Assembly: GCA_038750655.1 (NCBI GenBank)
Contig: JBCDGZ010000016.1
Span: 5,222 to 69,221, forward strand
Direction: 5' to 3'
DNA length: 64,000 nucleotides
Origin: JBCDGZ01 sp038750655
GTDB lineage: Bacteria; Bacteroidota; Bacteroidia; Chitinophagales; Saprospiraceae
The notes under the pieces are model-generated. The model saw only the letters and a list, made by a program, of their open reading frames with translations. It did not search any database and had not been told where the DNA came from. The number at the start of each line of letters is the position of its first letter. The stretch's first letter is position 1. Made by a program: the position numbers and the translations under genes. Shown one piece after another: positions 24,274 through 34,182 of this stretch.

Positions 24274-26313
24274 ATGATGAAAAAAAGTTTACTCTTAGTT
24301 TTAGTGCTGGCCCTTTGTGCTAGTTGGGCAACAGCACAGCAAGTGATCTACGATTTTGAAGGTCCTTCTACAACGACCAACTTCCAGTATTTTGGTAGTT
24401 CCCTCGAACCACAGACGACTACGGTTATTGCCAATCCCAATCCTACTGGAATTAACATGTCCGATAGTGTGGCACAGTACGTCAAGGCGGCCAACGCTAT
24501 GACATGGGCAGGAGCCTTCAGTAACCCTGATCCTGATCCCCCAATCGATGTGACCAGCGGTGGAGAAATCTGCATCGACGTTCATATGGAGAACATCGGT
24601 AATCTGGCCTTCAAATTAGAAAGCGGTGTGGGCGGTGCCCCTAACTGGATTCTCACTGTGGCCAACACACGAGTCAACGAGTGGGAGCAATTGTGCTTTG
24701 ATCTGAGCGCTCCTTCTGAAGAACCCCCTTTTGAGCCTGCCAGCGGTGGGGTCTACGGCAGAGCCGTTATCTACTTCGACTTTGGTGTTATGGGAGGAAT
24801 GGACGACGCTACCTATTTTATGGACAATGTGGTCTATAATCCTGGATCGGGCTGTAGTACGCTCTACAATTTTGAGGACACAGAAACAACGACAGACTTC
24901 CAGTACTTTGGTAGTAGCCTGGAACCACAACTGACTAGCGTAATTGCCAATCCTAACCCCACGAGCGTGAATATGTCCGACAGTGTGGTACAGTACGTAA
25001 AGGCGGCCAACTCTCAGGTTTGGGCGGGTGCTTTCGCTAACCCTGCGCCAAGTACGCCAATCGCCGTTAATTCCGGTACACAGATTTGCGTGGATGTTCA
25101 CTACGATCGCATCAGCAATTTAGCTATTAAATTGGAGCAAGGTATGAATGATGCTCCTGATTGGGTGATTACTGTGCCCAATACTGTAGTCAATGAATGG
25201 GAAACTTTGTGTTTCGACGTTAGCACACCTTCCGAAGAAGCCCCTTTCGAGCCGGCAGCTGGCAGTTATACAGCCTTTGTTATTTTTCCTAATTTCCAGG
25301 CAAATGATACGGTTGATGTCACTTATTACTTGGACAACATTGTTGTTTGTACCAGTTCTGTTCCACCAGTTGACGTCGTATTTAGTGTAGACATGTCAGA
25401 ATACACGGAGTCTTTTGATGGAGTCAATGTCCGAGGCGAATTCAATAATTTTAGTGAAGACAACCCACTTACTGATCAGGGTAATGGACTATGGACGGGT
25501 ACGGTATCGCTGACGCCTGGCATCTACGAATACAAGTTCTGGCTGTCCGGTGCCGATGTATGGGAAGAATTTACAGGACTAGAAACCTGCGTAACGCCTC
25601 CTGGTGCCTACGTCAATCGTGTTGTTACCGTAACTTCCGAAACTTCTGGACTCGATACCATCTGCTTTAATAGCTGCTACGCTTGCGGCGACGAAGTACA
25701 AATTTCTATCGAACTGGGTATGGGCGATTCTATACCTTCACCCGACGGCGTCTGGCTGGCCGGTGGCGGTAACTTCGAAAACCCCGGTGGTCGCTTCAAG
25801 ATGGACGATAGCGACGGCGATGGCATCTACACCATCAGCTTCCCCCGCCAAAGAGGTTTCACCAGCTACTACACCTTCGCCAACGGCAACTGCCCCGGCT
25901 ACGAGTGTAAAGAAGACATCGCTGGCCAAGCCTGCGCCGATCCTGACAACTTCAACGATCGCCAGATGGTCGACGTGACCGAAGATCTTACCATCGCTAC
26001 TTGCTTCGGCTTGTGTGCCGATAATACCAACTGTGAGATCGTTTCTACCCGCGACCTGACGGTTGATAATAGCCTGTTCAGCATCGCACCGAACCCAGCC
26101 AATGAGTTTACTCTCTTGCAGTTCAACAACCGCACTGGGGAAGAGCTGCAGTTGAGCCTCTTCAATACGCTAGGCCAACGCCTCCTGAGTACCGAGCTAG
26201 ACGGCTGGACCAACACCTACCAACTGGATATGCAGAACCTGAATAGCGGCATTTACTGGATCCACGTTCAAGTAGGGAATACTATTGCCAATCAGAAAAT
26301 TGTTAAGCGGTAA
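24274..26313 (+). CDS. T9SS-exported carbohydrate-binding protein with duplicated N-terminal domain
   Basis: A 679-residue secreted protein. After the signal peptide (ending near ATAQ, residue 22) come two homologous beta-sandwich domains at about 24-190 and 195-360; both begin YDFEG/YNFED, contain FQYFGSSLEPQ and end in YxMDNVV/YYLDNIVV, like a family of carbohydrate-binding modules. Residues about 365-460 resemble a starch/glycan-binding CBM (VNVRGEFNNFSEDNPL, GIYEYKFWL), a further similar module follows, and the last about 75 residues are a T9SS sorting domain (FSIAPNPANEFTLL, ending NQKIVKR). It probably captures glucan at the cell surface. It is the first gene of the locus and is followed by a terminator before SusC. 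Confidence 0.87.
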   Translation: MMKKSLLLVLVLALCASWATAQQVIYDFEGPSTTTNFQYFGSSLEPQTTTVIANPNPTGINMSDSVAQYVKAANAMTWAGAFSNPDPDPPIDVTSGGEICIDVHMENIGNLAFKLESGVGGAPNWILTVANTRVNEWEQLCFDLSAPSEEPPFEPASGGVYGRAVIYFDFGVMGGMDDATYFMDNVVYNPGSGCSTLYNFEDTETTTDFQYFGSSLEPQLTSVIANPNPTSVNMSDSVVQYVKAANSQVWAGAFANPAPSTPIAVNSGTQICVDVHYDRISNLAIKLEQGMNDAPDWVITVPNTVVNEWETLCFDVSTPSEEAPFEPAAGSYTAFVIFPNFQANDTVDVTYYLDNIVVCTSSVPPVDVVFSVDMSEYTESFDGVNVRGEFNNFSEDNPLTDQGNGLWTGTVSLTPGIYEYKFWLSGADVWEEFTGLETCVTPPGAYVNRVVTVTSETSGLDTICFNSCYACGDEVQISIELGMGDSIPSPDGVWLAGGGNFENPGGRFKMDDSDGDGIYTISFPRQRGFTSYYTFANGNCPGYECKEDIAGQACADPDNFNDRQMVDVTEDLTIATCFGLCADNTNCEIVSTRDLTVDNSLFSIAPNPANEFTLLQFNNRTGEELQLSLFNTLGQRLLSTELDGWTNTYQLDMQNLNSGIYWIHVQVGNTIANQKIVKR

Positions 26314-26336
26314 TTATAATTAATTATTGATGGTTT

Positions 26337-26370
26337 GGTTTGGGCGCTCTTCTGCGCCCAAGCCTTTTTT
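26337..26370 (+). terminator. Intrinsic terminator between first gene and susC
   Basis: An 11-bp stem, GGTTTGGGCGC (26337-26347) with GCGCCCAAGCC (26354-26364), one G-T pair, loop of 6, followed by six T. It lies 24 bp after the stop of the carbohydrate-binding protein and inside the leader of the SusC gene, so it may set a ratio between the first gene and the rest. Confidence 0.8.
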
Positions 26371-26422
26371 CCCTTTTCTTTCATCCTCAACCAGTATCGA
26401 CTGGTTTTCAATTCGGTTTATT

Positions 26423-29400
26423 ATGAAAAATCGGCATAGCCTTTTTCTCTTGCTATTCCTATGCTGTAGCCTTCAGCTCAGCGCCCAGACCCGCAGTGTC
26501 CAAGGGGTCGTCAAATCTGCTTCTAACGAGGAAACCCTCATCGGAGCTACTGTACAAATTAAAGGAACGACTACTGGAACGACGACGGATGTCGACGGTA
26601 ACTTTACCATCGATGTGGAAGAGGACAAGGCGGTGTTGATGATTTCTTATACCGGATTTAGAACGATGGAGCAGCAGGTGGGAAAACAGTCCTACATGGA
26701 GATCAATCTCGAAGAAAATATCGCCGAACTAGAAGAAGTCGTAGTAATTGGCTACGGGGTGCAGAAGAAAAGCGTGACGACAGGAGCGATTTCTAAGGTT
26801 GACGCCGAGGATTTGGAGGATATGCCGGTGGCTCGTCTTGAGCAGTCTTTGCAGGGGCGGACTTCTGGGGTAATCGTCACTTCCAATTCGGGCCAGCCCG
26901 GAACGGCAGCGACGGTGCGAATCAGAGGAACGACGACCATTAACAACAGCGATCCACTTTATGTAGTAGACGGAATTCCCATCAACGGTGGAATTGAATT
27001 CTTGAACCAGAGCGACATTGAGTCCATTCAGGTGCTCAAGGATGCGGCTTCGGCCTCCATCTACGGTACACGTGCCGCCAGCGGGGTGATCCTGGTCACC
27101 ACTAATTCGGGGAAGTCTGGCCGCACATCGGTCAATTACAATGCTTATTATGGGGTACAGAGCCCTTGGAAGAAATTATCCCTGCTCAATGCGCAGGAGT
27201 ATGGGGTGCTGATGAATGAATCGGCGGCGGCCGCCGGTGCTGCACTGCCTTTTGATGATCCAGCGGCCCTCGGGGAGGGTACGGACTGGCAAGACGCAGT
27301 TTTTGGTGAAAACCTGCCGATCCAAAACCACGAGCTGAGTATTTCAGCGGGTACGGAAAAGTCGAAATACTACGCCTCCTTTGGCTACTTTGACCAAGAG
27401 GGGATTGTGGGGGGAGAAAAATCTCGCTTCCAGCGCTTCTCTGTCCGTTTTAATTCCAACCATAACATTGGCGAAAGAGTAAAGTTCGGTAATGTCTTGG
27501 GCTATTCGAGAATCAAAAGTCGTGGGATTGCTGAGAATTCGGAATTCGGGGGTACCCTGAGTCGAGTGGTCAATCTCGATCCAGTGACGCCGGTCTACGA
27601 AACCGATCCAGATCGGCTGAATTCCAGTGTCTTTACCAACTTTCCTGTAGTGAGCGATGAAAATGGGGTGTTTGGTATTTCTGAGCTGGTCACTTCTGAG
27701 GTACTTAATCCTCTGGCGGCGCTGGAAGTCCTCAACGGCAATGACCACAGCGATAAAATTGTTGGTCGAGTGTTTGGGGAAGTAGAAATCATCGAAGGAC
27801 TGACCTTCCGCTCTAGCGTCGGCGTTGACTTGGCCTTTTGGGGCAACGAATCCTTTGCTCCCGTTCATTACCTCAATGCGACCAATCGGCTGGACATCAA
27901 TCGCTACGCCCGGACTTCTAACCGGGGATTGTACTGGATTTTTGAAAATACACTAAACTTCAAGCGCACCTTCGGCCTGCACGAAATTGACATCTTAGCA
28001 GGTACGGTGGCGGAGAACAACTCCGGTGAAGGTATTGGCGGAAGCATCCAAAACCTACCCGTCGATAATCTCGGCGATGCCTCCCTGGCCTTCCCAACCC
28101 CCATCGAAAGCCAGACCTACTTTGGCTTTGAGTACGAAAACACCCTTTCTTCACTATTAGGAAGAATCAACTACAATTTTAATCAAAAGTACTTGGCCTC
28201 TTTCGTACTGCGCCGGGATGGCTCCTCGAAGTTTGGCTCTAATCGCCGCTACGGAACCTTCCCCTCCGCCTCACTCGGCTGGGTCGCCAGCGAAGAAGAC
28301 TTTTTGGTGAACAACAGTTCCATCAACTTCCTGAAGGTTCGGGCCTCCTGGGGCGTAAATGGCAACAATCAAATCAATGATTTTCTGTTTTTCTCCACTG
28401 TCGGTGGCTTTCGCAACTACACTTTCGGTCAGAACGATGAGCTGGTCAACGGGGTGAGCCCTAACGCGATCGCCAATCCTGATTTGCGCTGGGAGCGGAC
28501 CACGCAGCTCAACATTGGTTTCGACGCTCGGCTGTTCCGCAATTTTTCTTTGACTGTTGATGTATTCAAAAAGGATACCGATGATATGCTGCTGGACATC
28601 CAGGTGCCCGGGTTTGTGGGCAACCAGGGGCCGGTGGGGAATGTCGGTAAAATGGAAAATCGAGGCTTCGAATTGGAGCTGGGCTATGATAACTTGTTCG
28701 GCAAATTCGAGATCGGATTGAGCGGAAATATTGCCTATTTGGAAAACGAGGTGCTCTTCCTCAATGATTCCAAGACTTTCCTGCCCGGACAGCGCTTCAG
28801 CCCGCAGGGACTAGAAATTACCCGCATTACGGTCGGACAGCCCATCGGGCATTTCTTTGGCTACAAAACCGACGGCCTCTTCCAAAACCAGGCGGAGGTG
28901 GATGCGCACACCAATACCGACGGCGAGCCGCTACAGCCCGAGGCTGCCCCCGGTGACATTCGCTTCGTCGACTTCAATCAAGACGGCATTCTCGACGAAG
29001 AGGACCGCACCTTTATCGGCGATCCTACGCCCGACTGGATTTACGGCTTCAACCTCACCGCGGCCTGGAAAGGCTTCGACATCCTTCTCTTCGGCCAGGG
29101 CGTAGCCGGCAACGATGTCTTCAAGGCCACCCGCCGCTTCGACCTGCAAATGGCCAACCTCACCTCCGACGCCCTCGGCCGCTGGACCGGTGAAGGAACC
29201 AGCACCAACTACCCGCGACTGGTCAACAACGATCCCAACCGCAACTTCAGCCGCAGCTCTGACTTCTACGTCGAAAACGGTGCTTACTTCCGCATCCGGA
29301 CCCTCCAACTGGGCTACACCCTGCCCAGGGCCCTCTGCGAAAAGATCAGTATCCGCAAAGCCCGCTTCTACGTATCGGGCAATAACCTGCTGACCTTCAC

Positions 29401-29509
29401 CCAATACAGCGGCTTTGACCCCGAGATTGGCGGCGGTAGCTTTGGGGTAGATCGCGGTATTTACCCCCAACCTCGATTCTATTTATTGGGGATTAATGTG
29501 ACGTATTAA
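26423..29509 (+). CDS. SusC/RagA-family TonB-dependent outer-membrane transporter
   Basis: A 1028-residue protein from ATG 26423 (MKNRHSLFLLLFLCC signal); an earlier in-frame ATG at 26327 lies in front of the terminator and is rejected. It has a carboxypeptidase-like domain (VQGVVKSASNEETLIGATVQ), the signature LEEVVVIGYGVQKKSVTTGA at the plug start, the plug with LEQSLQGRTSGVIVTSNSG and DPLYVVDGIPINGG, and a 22-strand-type barrel ending in FYLLGINVTY. With the SusD-like protein it would import beta-glucan oligosaccharides through the outer membrane, powered by TonB. The SusD gene follows at 81 bp. Confidence 0.96.
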   Translation: MKNRHSLFLLLFLCCSLQLSAQTRSVQGVVKSASNEETLIGATVQIKGTTTGTTTDVDGNFTIDVEEDKAVLMISYTGFRTMEQQVGKQSYMEINLEENIAELEEVVVIGYGVQKKSVTTGAISKVDAEDLEDMPVARLEQSLQGRTSGVIVTSNSGQPGTAATVRIRGTTTINNSDPLYVVDGIPINGGIEFLNQSDIESIQVLKDAASASIYGTRAASGVILVTTNSGKSGRTSVNYNAYYGVQSPWKKLSLLNAQEYGVLMNESAAAAGAALPFDDPAALGEGTDWQDAVFGENLPIQNHELSISAGTEKSKYYASFGYFDQEGIVGGEKSRFQRFSVRFNSNHNIGERVKFGNVLGYSRIKSRGIAENSEFGGTLSRVVNLDPVTPVYETDPDRLNSSVFTNFPVVSDENGVFGISELVTSEVLNPLAALEVLNGNDHSDKIVGRVFGEVEIIEGLTFRSSVGVDLAFWGNESFAPVHYLNATNRLDINRYARTSNRGLYWIFENTLNFKRTFGLHEIDILAGTVAENNSGEGIGGSIQNLPVDNLGDASLAFPTPIESQTYFGFEYENTLSSLLGRINYNFNQKYLASFVLRRDGSSKFGSNRRYGTFPSASLGWVASEEDFLVNNSSINFLKVRASWGVNGNNQINDFLFFSTVGGFRNYTFGQNDELVNGVSPNAIANPDLRWERTTQLNIGFDARLFRNFSLTVDVFKKDTDDMLLDIQVPGFVGNQGPVGNVGKMENRGFELELGYDNLFGKFEIGLSGNIAYLENEVLFLNDSKTFLPGQRFSPQGLEITRITVGQPIGHFFGYKTDGLFQNQAEVDAHTNTDGEPLQPEAAPGDIRFVDFNQDGILDEEDRTFIGDPTPDWIYGFNLTAAWKGFDILLFGQGVAGNDVFKATRRFDLQMANLTSDALGRWTGEGTSTNYPRLVNNDPNRNFSRSSDFYVENGAYFRIRTLQLGYTLPRALCEKISIRKARFYVSGNNLLTFTQYSGFDPEIGGGSFGVDRGIYPQPRFYLLGINVTY

Positions 29510-29590
29510 AAACAATAGATTCAGGAAATAATTACTAACGGTCTCTTACCAACACAACACAAAAACACAGAACTACAGAATTACAAAACC

Positions 29591-31096
29591 ATGCAAATTA
29601 AAAATCGCTATTCCTTCCTGTTGCTATTGTGCCTCTGCCTGGGGTCCTGTAGCGAAGATTATCTGGACCTTGAGCCGCGCGGCACTATTCTGGAGCCCAA
29701 TTTTTATCAAACCGAGGAAGAAATCTTCCAGGCGCTGGTTGCCACCTACGATGTCCTGCAATGGGGTGGCACCAGCAACCAATGGTCGATGCTACTGGGC
29801 TTGACCAATACCGCTTCCGACGACTGCTACGCCGGGGGCAGCGACGCCTCCGATCAGCCCAACTGGGTGGCTTGGGATGCCTTTACGCTCAATCCCACCC
29901 TGGGGCCGCAGGAGGCGCTTTGGAATAAGTATTACGCCGGAATTTATCGGGCCAATCTGCTGCTGGAAAAAATTGCTCCGCTGGACGATTTGAACCCTGA
30001 CTTTGTCGCCCGAGTCATTGCCGAAACCAAATTCCTGCGGGCCTATTACTACTTTGACCTAGTGCGCCTCTTCGGCAATGTTCCACTGATCATTACGACG
30101 CTGGGAGCCGACGCTATCGAAGAGCAAGTACAGGCCCGCCCGGAAGAGGTGTACGCTCAAATCGAAAAAGACCTTCAAGAAGCCAAAGGCACCTTTCAAC
30201 TGCCACAGACGGTGCCGCCCGATGAGTTGGGGCGGATTACGCAGGGGGCCGTGGCTTCGCTGTTCGGTAAAGTTATTCTCTATCAAAACGACAACGCTCG
30301 GATGCTCGAAGCGGCCAATCTCTTTGGCGAGGTGATTGAATCGAATAATTATTTTCTGGAAGAAAATTTCGGTGACATCTTTAGCCTTGACAATGAGTTT
30401 GGCCCCGAGTCCATCTTTGAAATCCAGTACTCTGGCAATCAGCGGGGCGGCTGGGAGAATTTCATCAACGGAACGGAGGGCAACTACTCGGTGCAGTTTT
30501 TTGGGATGCGCGATTATGTCGGGCCAACCTTCGCCACGGGATGGAGCTTTTGTCCGGTCAGCTTGGAATTGGCGGACGCTATGCAGGGCGATCCTCGCTT
30601 TGAGCACACCATCATCGATGGGCAGGCCCTGATCAGCCAGGGGGCACAGTATAGCCCAGGCTTTCAGAATACCGACTACTTTATTCGCAAGTACGCCGGC
30701 CTGCAAGAGCAACGCCCCAACGACGGCGAGCCCGCCCTAAACTGGTCCCACAACATTCGCGATATTCGGCTGGCCGATGTGCTGTTGATGGCGGCGGAGG
30801 CGCTGGTGCGCGGTGGCGGCGATGAAGGCTTGGCCCGCAACTATCTCAATCAGGTGCGCGAGCGGGTGGAGCTGCCCGAGGTCAACAGCGGCGGCAGTGA
30901 GCTGCTGGAGGCCATCTACACCGAGCGGCGATTGGAGCTGGCCACCGAAGGCCACCGCTTTTTCGACCTGGTGCGCACCGGAAGGGCGGCGGACGTCCTG
31001 CCGGGCTTCATCGCGGGTACCCACCAATGGCTGCCCATCCCGCAAATCGAGCGGGATTTGACCGACAATCGATTCGAACAAAATCCAGGCTATTAA
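29591..31096 (+). CDS. SusD/RagB-family nutrient-binding lipoprotein
   Basis: A 501-residue lipoprotein with lipobox Cys20 (CLGSC) followed by SEDYLDLEPRG, a classic SusD start. The TPR-like scaffold is shown by AKFLRAYYYFDLVRLFGNVP-type sequence (here KFLRAYYYFDLVRLFGNVPL), and the C-terminus has LLEAIYTERRLELATEGHRF and FDLVRTGRA, then WLPIPQIERDLT. It forms the lid of the SusC transporter and binds glycan. Neighbours (two GH16, one GH3) point to beta-1,3-glucans such as laminarin as substrate. Confidence 0.96.
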   Translation: MQIKNRYSFLLLLCLCLGSCSEDYLDLEPRGTILEPNFYQTEEEIFQALVATYDVLQWGGTSNQWSMLLGLTNTASDDCYAGGSDASDQPNWVAWDAFTLNPTLGPQEALWNKYYAGIYRANLLLEKIAPLDDLNPDFVARVIAETKFLRAYYYFDLVRLFGNVPLIITTLGADAIEEQVQARPEEVYAQIEKDLQEAKGTFQLPQTVPPDELGRITQGAVASLFGKVILYQNDNARMLEAANLFGEVIESNNYFLEENFGDIFSLDNEFGPESIFEIQYSGNQRGGWENFINGTEGNYSVQFFGMRDYVGPTFATGWSFCPVSLELADAMQGDPRFEHTIIDGQALISQGAQYSPGFQNTDYFIRKYAGLQEQRPNDGEPALNWSHNIRDIRLADVLLMAAEALVRGGGDEGLARNYLNQVRERVELPEVNSGGSELLEAIYTERRLELATEGHRFFDLVRTGRAADVLPGFIAGTHQWLPIPQIERDLTDNRFEQNPGY

Positions 31097-31136
31097 TTTG
31101 TTGATACTATCCATTGATTCGTAAAAAATAAAAGAC

Positions 31137-32012
31137 ATGTCATTTTTAAAAAATACCGATTACAGCTTCTTATTTATCGTTCTGTTACTGCTCGGCTGTA
31201 ATCCAAAAGAAGAGGATAAAATTGATATAGGCCTTCCACCTCAAAATGTCAGCTTTGATGTCGTACCAACTGCTCAGTCCAACACTTTCTCCCTAACTAA
31301 CACCACCGAGGGGACCTTCATACACCAGTGGGATTTGGGCAATGGCAACACGGCCGATGGAGAACAGGTGGAAGCCTATTATCCTCGTAAAGGAACCTAC
31401 GAAATCAAGCTCACTGCCTTCAGCAAAGGTGGGCACTCCGTCGGCGTTTCAACTATCGAGATTACGGAAGATGATCCTGCACTCTGTAGTGGAGTGGTGG
31501 AATTGCTGACCGATTGTGACCAAAAGACCTGGACGTTAGAACCAGCAGCGGGGGCCCTGCACGTCGGGCCAGACTTGCAGCAAACCTGGTGGAACAACTC
31601 AGAGGCGGACGTTGCCGCTCGTTCTTGTCATTTCAATGATGAGTATACGTTCTATGCTGACGGGCGTTTCGAGTACGACAATAAGGGCGACTTTTGGGCC
31701 GATACTGACGGTAATGGTGTTATTACGCCCGGCGATTTGGGCCTTACTCCTGGGTGCCAGCCCAGTACGGCCTGGCCAGATCAGTACAAAGTCTGGGATT
31801 CTGGCGTGCACAGCTTCACGGCTAGCGATGATCAGCTGACCATCAGTGGCCTGGGGGCCTGGATGGGCTTATACAAGGTGGGGACCAGTGCAGAAATAAC
31901 AGCGCCTCAGACCTCCGTAAGCTACAATATCCTCGAGATCAGCGCCACTCGTATGATCATCTATGTTGACTATGGAGGGCTGGCCTGGCGATTTACTTTC
32001 GTTGCGGCTTAA
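31137..32012 (+). CDS. PKD-domain surface lipoprotein of glucan locus
   Basis: A 291-residue lipoprotein, lipobox Cys21 (LLLGC). Residues about 40-110 are a PKD domain (SFDVVPTAQSNTFSLTN, QWDLGNGNTADGEQVE, YPRKGTYEIKLTA). The rest (KTWTLEPAAGALHVGP, WWNNSEADVAARSCHFNDEY, FYADGRFEYDNKGDFW) matches a C-terminal domain often seen in SusE-position glycan-binding proteins of laminarin loci. It probably binds glucan at the surface. It lies 40 bp after the SusD gene and 40 bp before the first GH16, in the same operon. Confidence 0.85.
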   Translation: MSFLKNTDYSFLFIVLLLLGCNPKEEDKIDIGLPPQNVSFDVVPTAQSNTFSLTNTTEGTFIHQWDLGNGNTADGEQVEAYYPRKGTYEIKLTAFSKGGHSVGVSTIEITEDDPALCSGVVELLTDCDQKTWTLEPAAGALHVGPDLQQTWWNNSEADVAARSCHFNDEYTFYADGRFEYDNKGDFWADTDGNGVITPGDLGLTPGCQPSTAWPDQYKVWDSGVHSFTASDDQLTISGLGAWMGLYKVGTSAEITAPQTSVSYNILEISATRMIIYVDYGGLAWRFTFVAA

Positions 32013-32052
32013 GTTGAAAGTGTATTTTTTACAATAATTTTTATCTTTGGGT

Positions 32053-32886
32053 ATGGCAAAATGGATATTTCCGCTTGCACTGCTCGCTTGTCTGCTATTA
32101 TTGTTGGGTTTTAGTCTTGAAAAATCCAGTATGATGGAGCCTAGCAAAGACTGGAAGTTGGTTTGGTCGGACGAATTCGACTACACCGGCTTGCCCGATG
32201 CTAAGCGTTGGAGCTACGACAAGGGAGACGGCTGCCCGAATGTTTGCGGCTGGGGCAACAATGAATTACAGTACTACACTTGGGATCGATTGGATAACGC
32301 CAGGGTAGAGGAGGGGCGGTTGATCATTGAGGCGCATAAGGAGCCCTACAAGCAAAAAGCCTACACTTCTGCTCGATTGGTGAGCCGCCAAAAGGGGGAC
32401 TGGACGTACGGTCGCTTTGAGGTCAGAGCCAAGCTGCCGAGTGGCCGGGGCACCTGGCCCGCTATTTGGATGCTTCCGACAGATTGGAAGTACGGCGGTT
32501 GGCCCAAGAGCGGTGAGATTGACATCATGGAGCACGTCGGCTACGCCCGCGATACGGTCTACGGTACGGTACATACCGGCGCTTTCAACCACCTCAACGG
32601 TACGCATAAGGGCGATAACATCCATAAGCCAGATGCCGAGCATGCCTTCCACGACTACGCCATCGAATGGGATGCTGAGCGGATTCGCTTTTCTGTGGAC
32701 GGAGAAGAATATTTTGTTTTTGAAAATAATGGCGACCAACCTGCGGCCTGGCCCTTTGATCAGCGTTTTCATTTTGTCTTGAACATTGCGGTTGGTGGCA
32801 ACTGGGGAGGTAAGCATGGCGTCGATGACCGCATTTGGCCCCAGCGCATGGAGATTGATTATGTACGAGTATACCAGCGCATTTAA
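32053..32886 (+). CDS. GH16 endo-beta-1,3-glucanase (laminarinase)
   Basis: A 277-residue enzyme from ATG 32053; a TTG two codons earlier is less likely. The hydrophobic N-terminus (IFPLALLACLLLLLG) is a signal or anchor. The GH16 beta-jelly-roll shows WKLVWSDEFDYTGLPD, WGNNELQYYT and the catalytic motif GEIDIMEHVG with nucleophile Glu155 and acid/base Glu160. NNELQYYT and the extra Met in the motif are usual for laminarinases of GH16_3. It would cut beta-1,3 bonds of laminarin outside the cell or in the periplasm. The next GH16 gene begins 13 bp later. Confidence 0.94.
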   Translation: MAKWIFPLALLACLLLLLGFSLEKSSMMEPSKDWKLVWSDEFDYTGLPDAKRWSYDKGDGCPNVCGWGNNELQYYTWDRLDNARVEEGRLIIEAHKEPYKQKAYTSARLVSRQKGDWTYGRFEVRAKLPSGRGTWPAIWMLPTDWKYGGWPKSGEIDIMEHVGYARDTVYGTVHTGAFNHLNGTHKGDNIHKPDAEHAFHDYAIEWDAERIRFSVDGEEYFVFENNGDQPAAWPFDQRFHFVLNIAVGGNWGGKHGVDDRIWPQRMEIDYVRVYQRI

Positions 32887-32899
32887 CAATAAAAAATTG

Positions 32900-34099
32900 A
32901 TGATGAAAAATTGGAGCAAACTAATACCGGCGCTAGCCATCTTGCTGTTGCTGGCTTGTGGGAAAGACAGTGAGGATGATATGTCTGGCGGTGATGATCA
33001 AATCTCGATCTCTATCAATGATGTGAGTTTATTTGAGGGCAATGATGTTACTGATTTTGAATTTATCGTTCGGCTCTCTACCGCCAGCACCGAAGAAGTG
33101 ACTGTTGATTACAGTACAGTAGCCAGCAGTGCAACCGCCAACGATGATTACGTTCCAACCTCTGGGACCCTTACCTTTCCTCCTTCTATCGTAGAGCGTA
33201 GCCTCTCTGTACGCATCATAACGGATGACATATTGGAGGGAGATGAGGAGTTCAGGGTGCTGCTTTCTAATGCCGTTAATGCCACCATCGATCGTGTTCA
33301 AGGTACGGGCGTTATCCGCAACGATGATACCAATTCGCCGGTCGCCAATGATGGCTACATCACTCCCGATGCTTATGCCGGTAAGGACTTGATTTGGCGA
33401 GAGGAGTTTGACGGTACTCAAATCGATGCTTCCGTCTGGACCCACGAAATTGGTGGTGGCGGCTGGGGCAATAATGAACTGCAATATTACACTGATCTAG
33501 CGGCCAATTCTCGGGTAGAAAATGGTCGATTGATCATTGAGGCCAAACAGGAGCCTTTTATCGGTCGGGACTATACCTCGGCGCGGATGATTTCTATGGA
33601 TAAAATGGAGGTGATGTTTGGGCGTATCGACATACGAGCCAAGTTACCGAAGGGGCAGGGCATCTGGCCAGCTTTGTGGATGTTGGGGGGAAATTTTTCT
33701 TCGGTTGGTTGGCCGGCCTGCGGGGAGATCGACATTATGGAGCTGATCGGTTCTGAGCCTTCCAAGGTACACGGTACGGCGCATTGGGGGCCGCAGGGCT
33801 CGAGTACTAGCCAGTCGTCGAGCGGTGATTTTCTATTGACTTCCGGAGATTTTTCTGATGAGTTCCATGTCTTTTCCATCATCTGGGAGCTGGGTTCCAT
33901 TAAGTGGTATGTCAATGATCAATTTTATCACGAAATTACTACTGCTTCCGTCGGCAATAACAGCTATCCATTTAATCAGCGTTTCTTTTTTATCCTTAAT
34001 ATTGCCGTTGGAGGAAACTGGCCGGGGGCACCGGACGGAAGTACGGTTTTTCCTCAGCAGATGGAAGTAGACTACATTCGCGTATTTCAAGATCAATAA
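32900..34099 (+). CDS. Lipoprotein GH16 laminarinase with Calx-beta domain
   Basis: A 399-residue enzyme from ATG 32900 (MMKNWSK); the frame is open earlier but overlaps the first GH16. Lipobox Cys20 (LLLLAC). Residues about 35-140 are a Calx-beta domain (NDVSLFEGNDVTDFEFIV, TVDYSTVASSATANDDYV, ILEGDEEFRVLLSNA). The GH16 domain follows: KDLIWREEFDGTQID, WGNNELQYYTD and GEIDIMELIG, with Glu276 and Glu281 catalytic. It is probably tethered at the cell surface for initial cleavage, complementing the smaller GH16. The two GH16 domains are clearly related but not recent duplicates. Confidence 0.94.
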   Translation: MMKNWSKLIPALAILLLLACGKDSEDDMSGGDDQISISINDVSLFEGNDVTDFEFIVRLSTASTEEVTVDYSTVASSATANDDYVPTSGTLTFPPSIVERSLSVRIITDDILEGDEEFRVLLSNAVNATIDRVQGTGVIRNDDTNSPVANDGYITPDAYAGKDLIWREEFDGTQIDASVWTHEIGGGGWGNNELQYYTDLAANSRVENGRLIIEAKQEPFIGRDYTSARMISMDKMEVMFGRIDIRAKLPKGQGIWPALWMLGGNFSSVGWPACGEIDIMELIGSEPSKVHGTAHWGPQGSSTSQSSSGDFLLTSGDFSDEFHVFSIIWELGSIKWYVNDQFYHEITTASVGNNSYPFNQRFFFILNIAVGGNWPGAPDGSTVFPQQMEVDYIRVFQDQ

Positions 34100-34182
34100 A
34101 TAGGTTTAACTAAACTTCCGATTTCGCGCTTTTCGTCTCTCGCAGAGGACACTGACAATACTAATTAAATGAAACCTACATT

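Noticed and set aside
32042..32049. TATCTTTG as a promoter for the first GH16 gene
   Set aside because: It is only 3 bp from the start codon and has no TTTG at the right distance; the gene is better explained as part of the susCD transcript.
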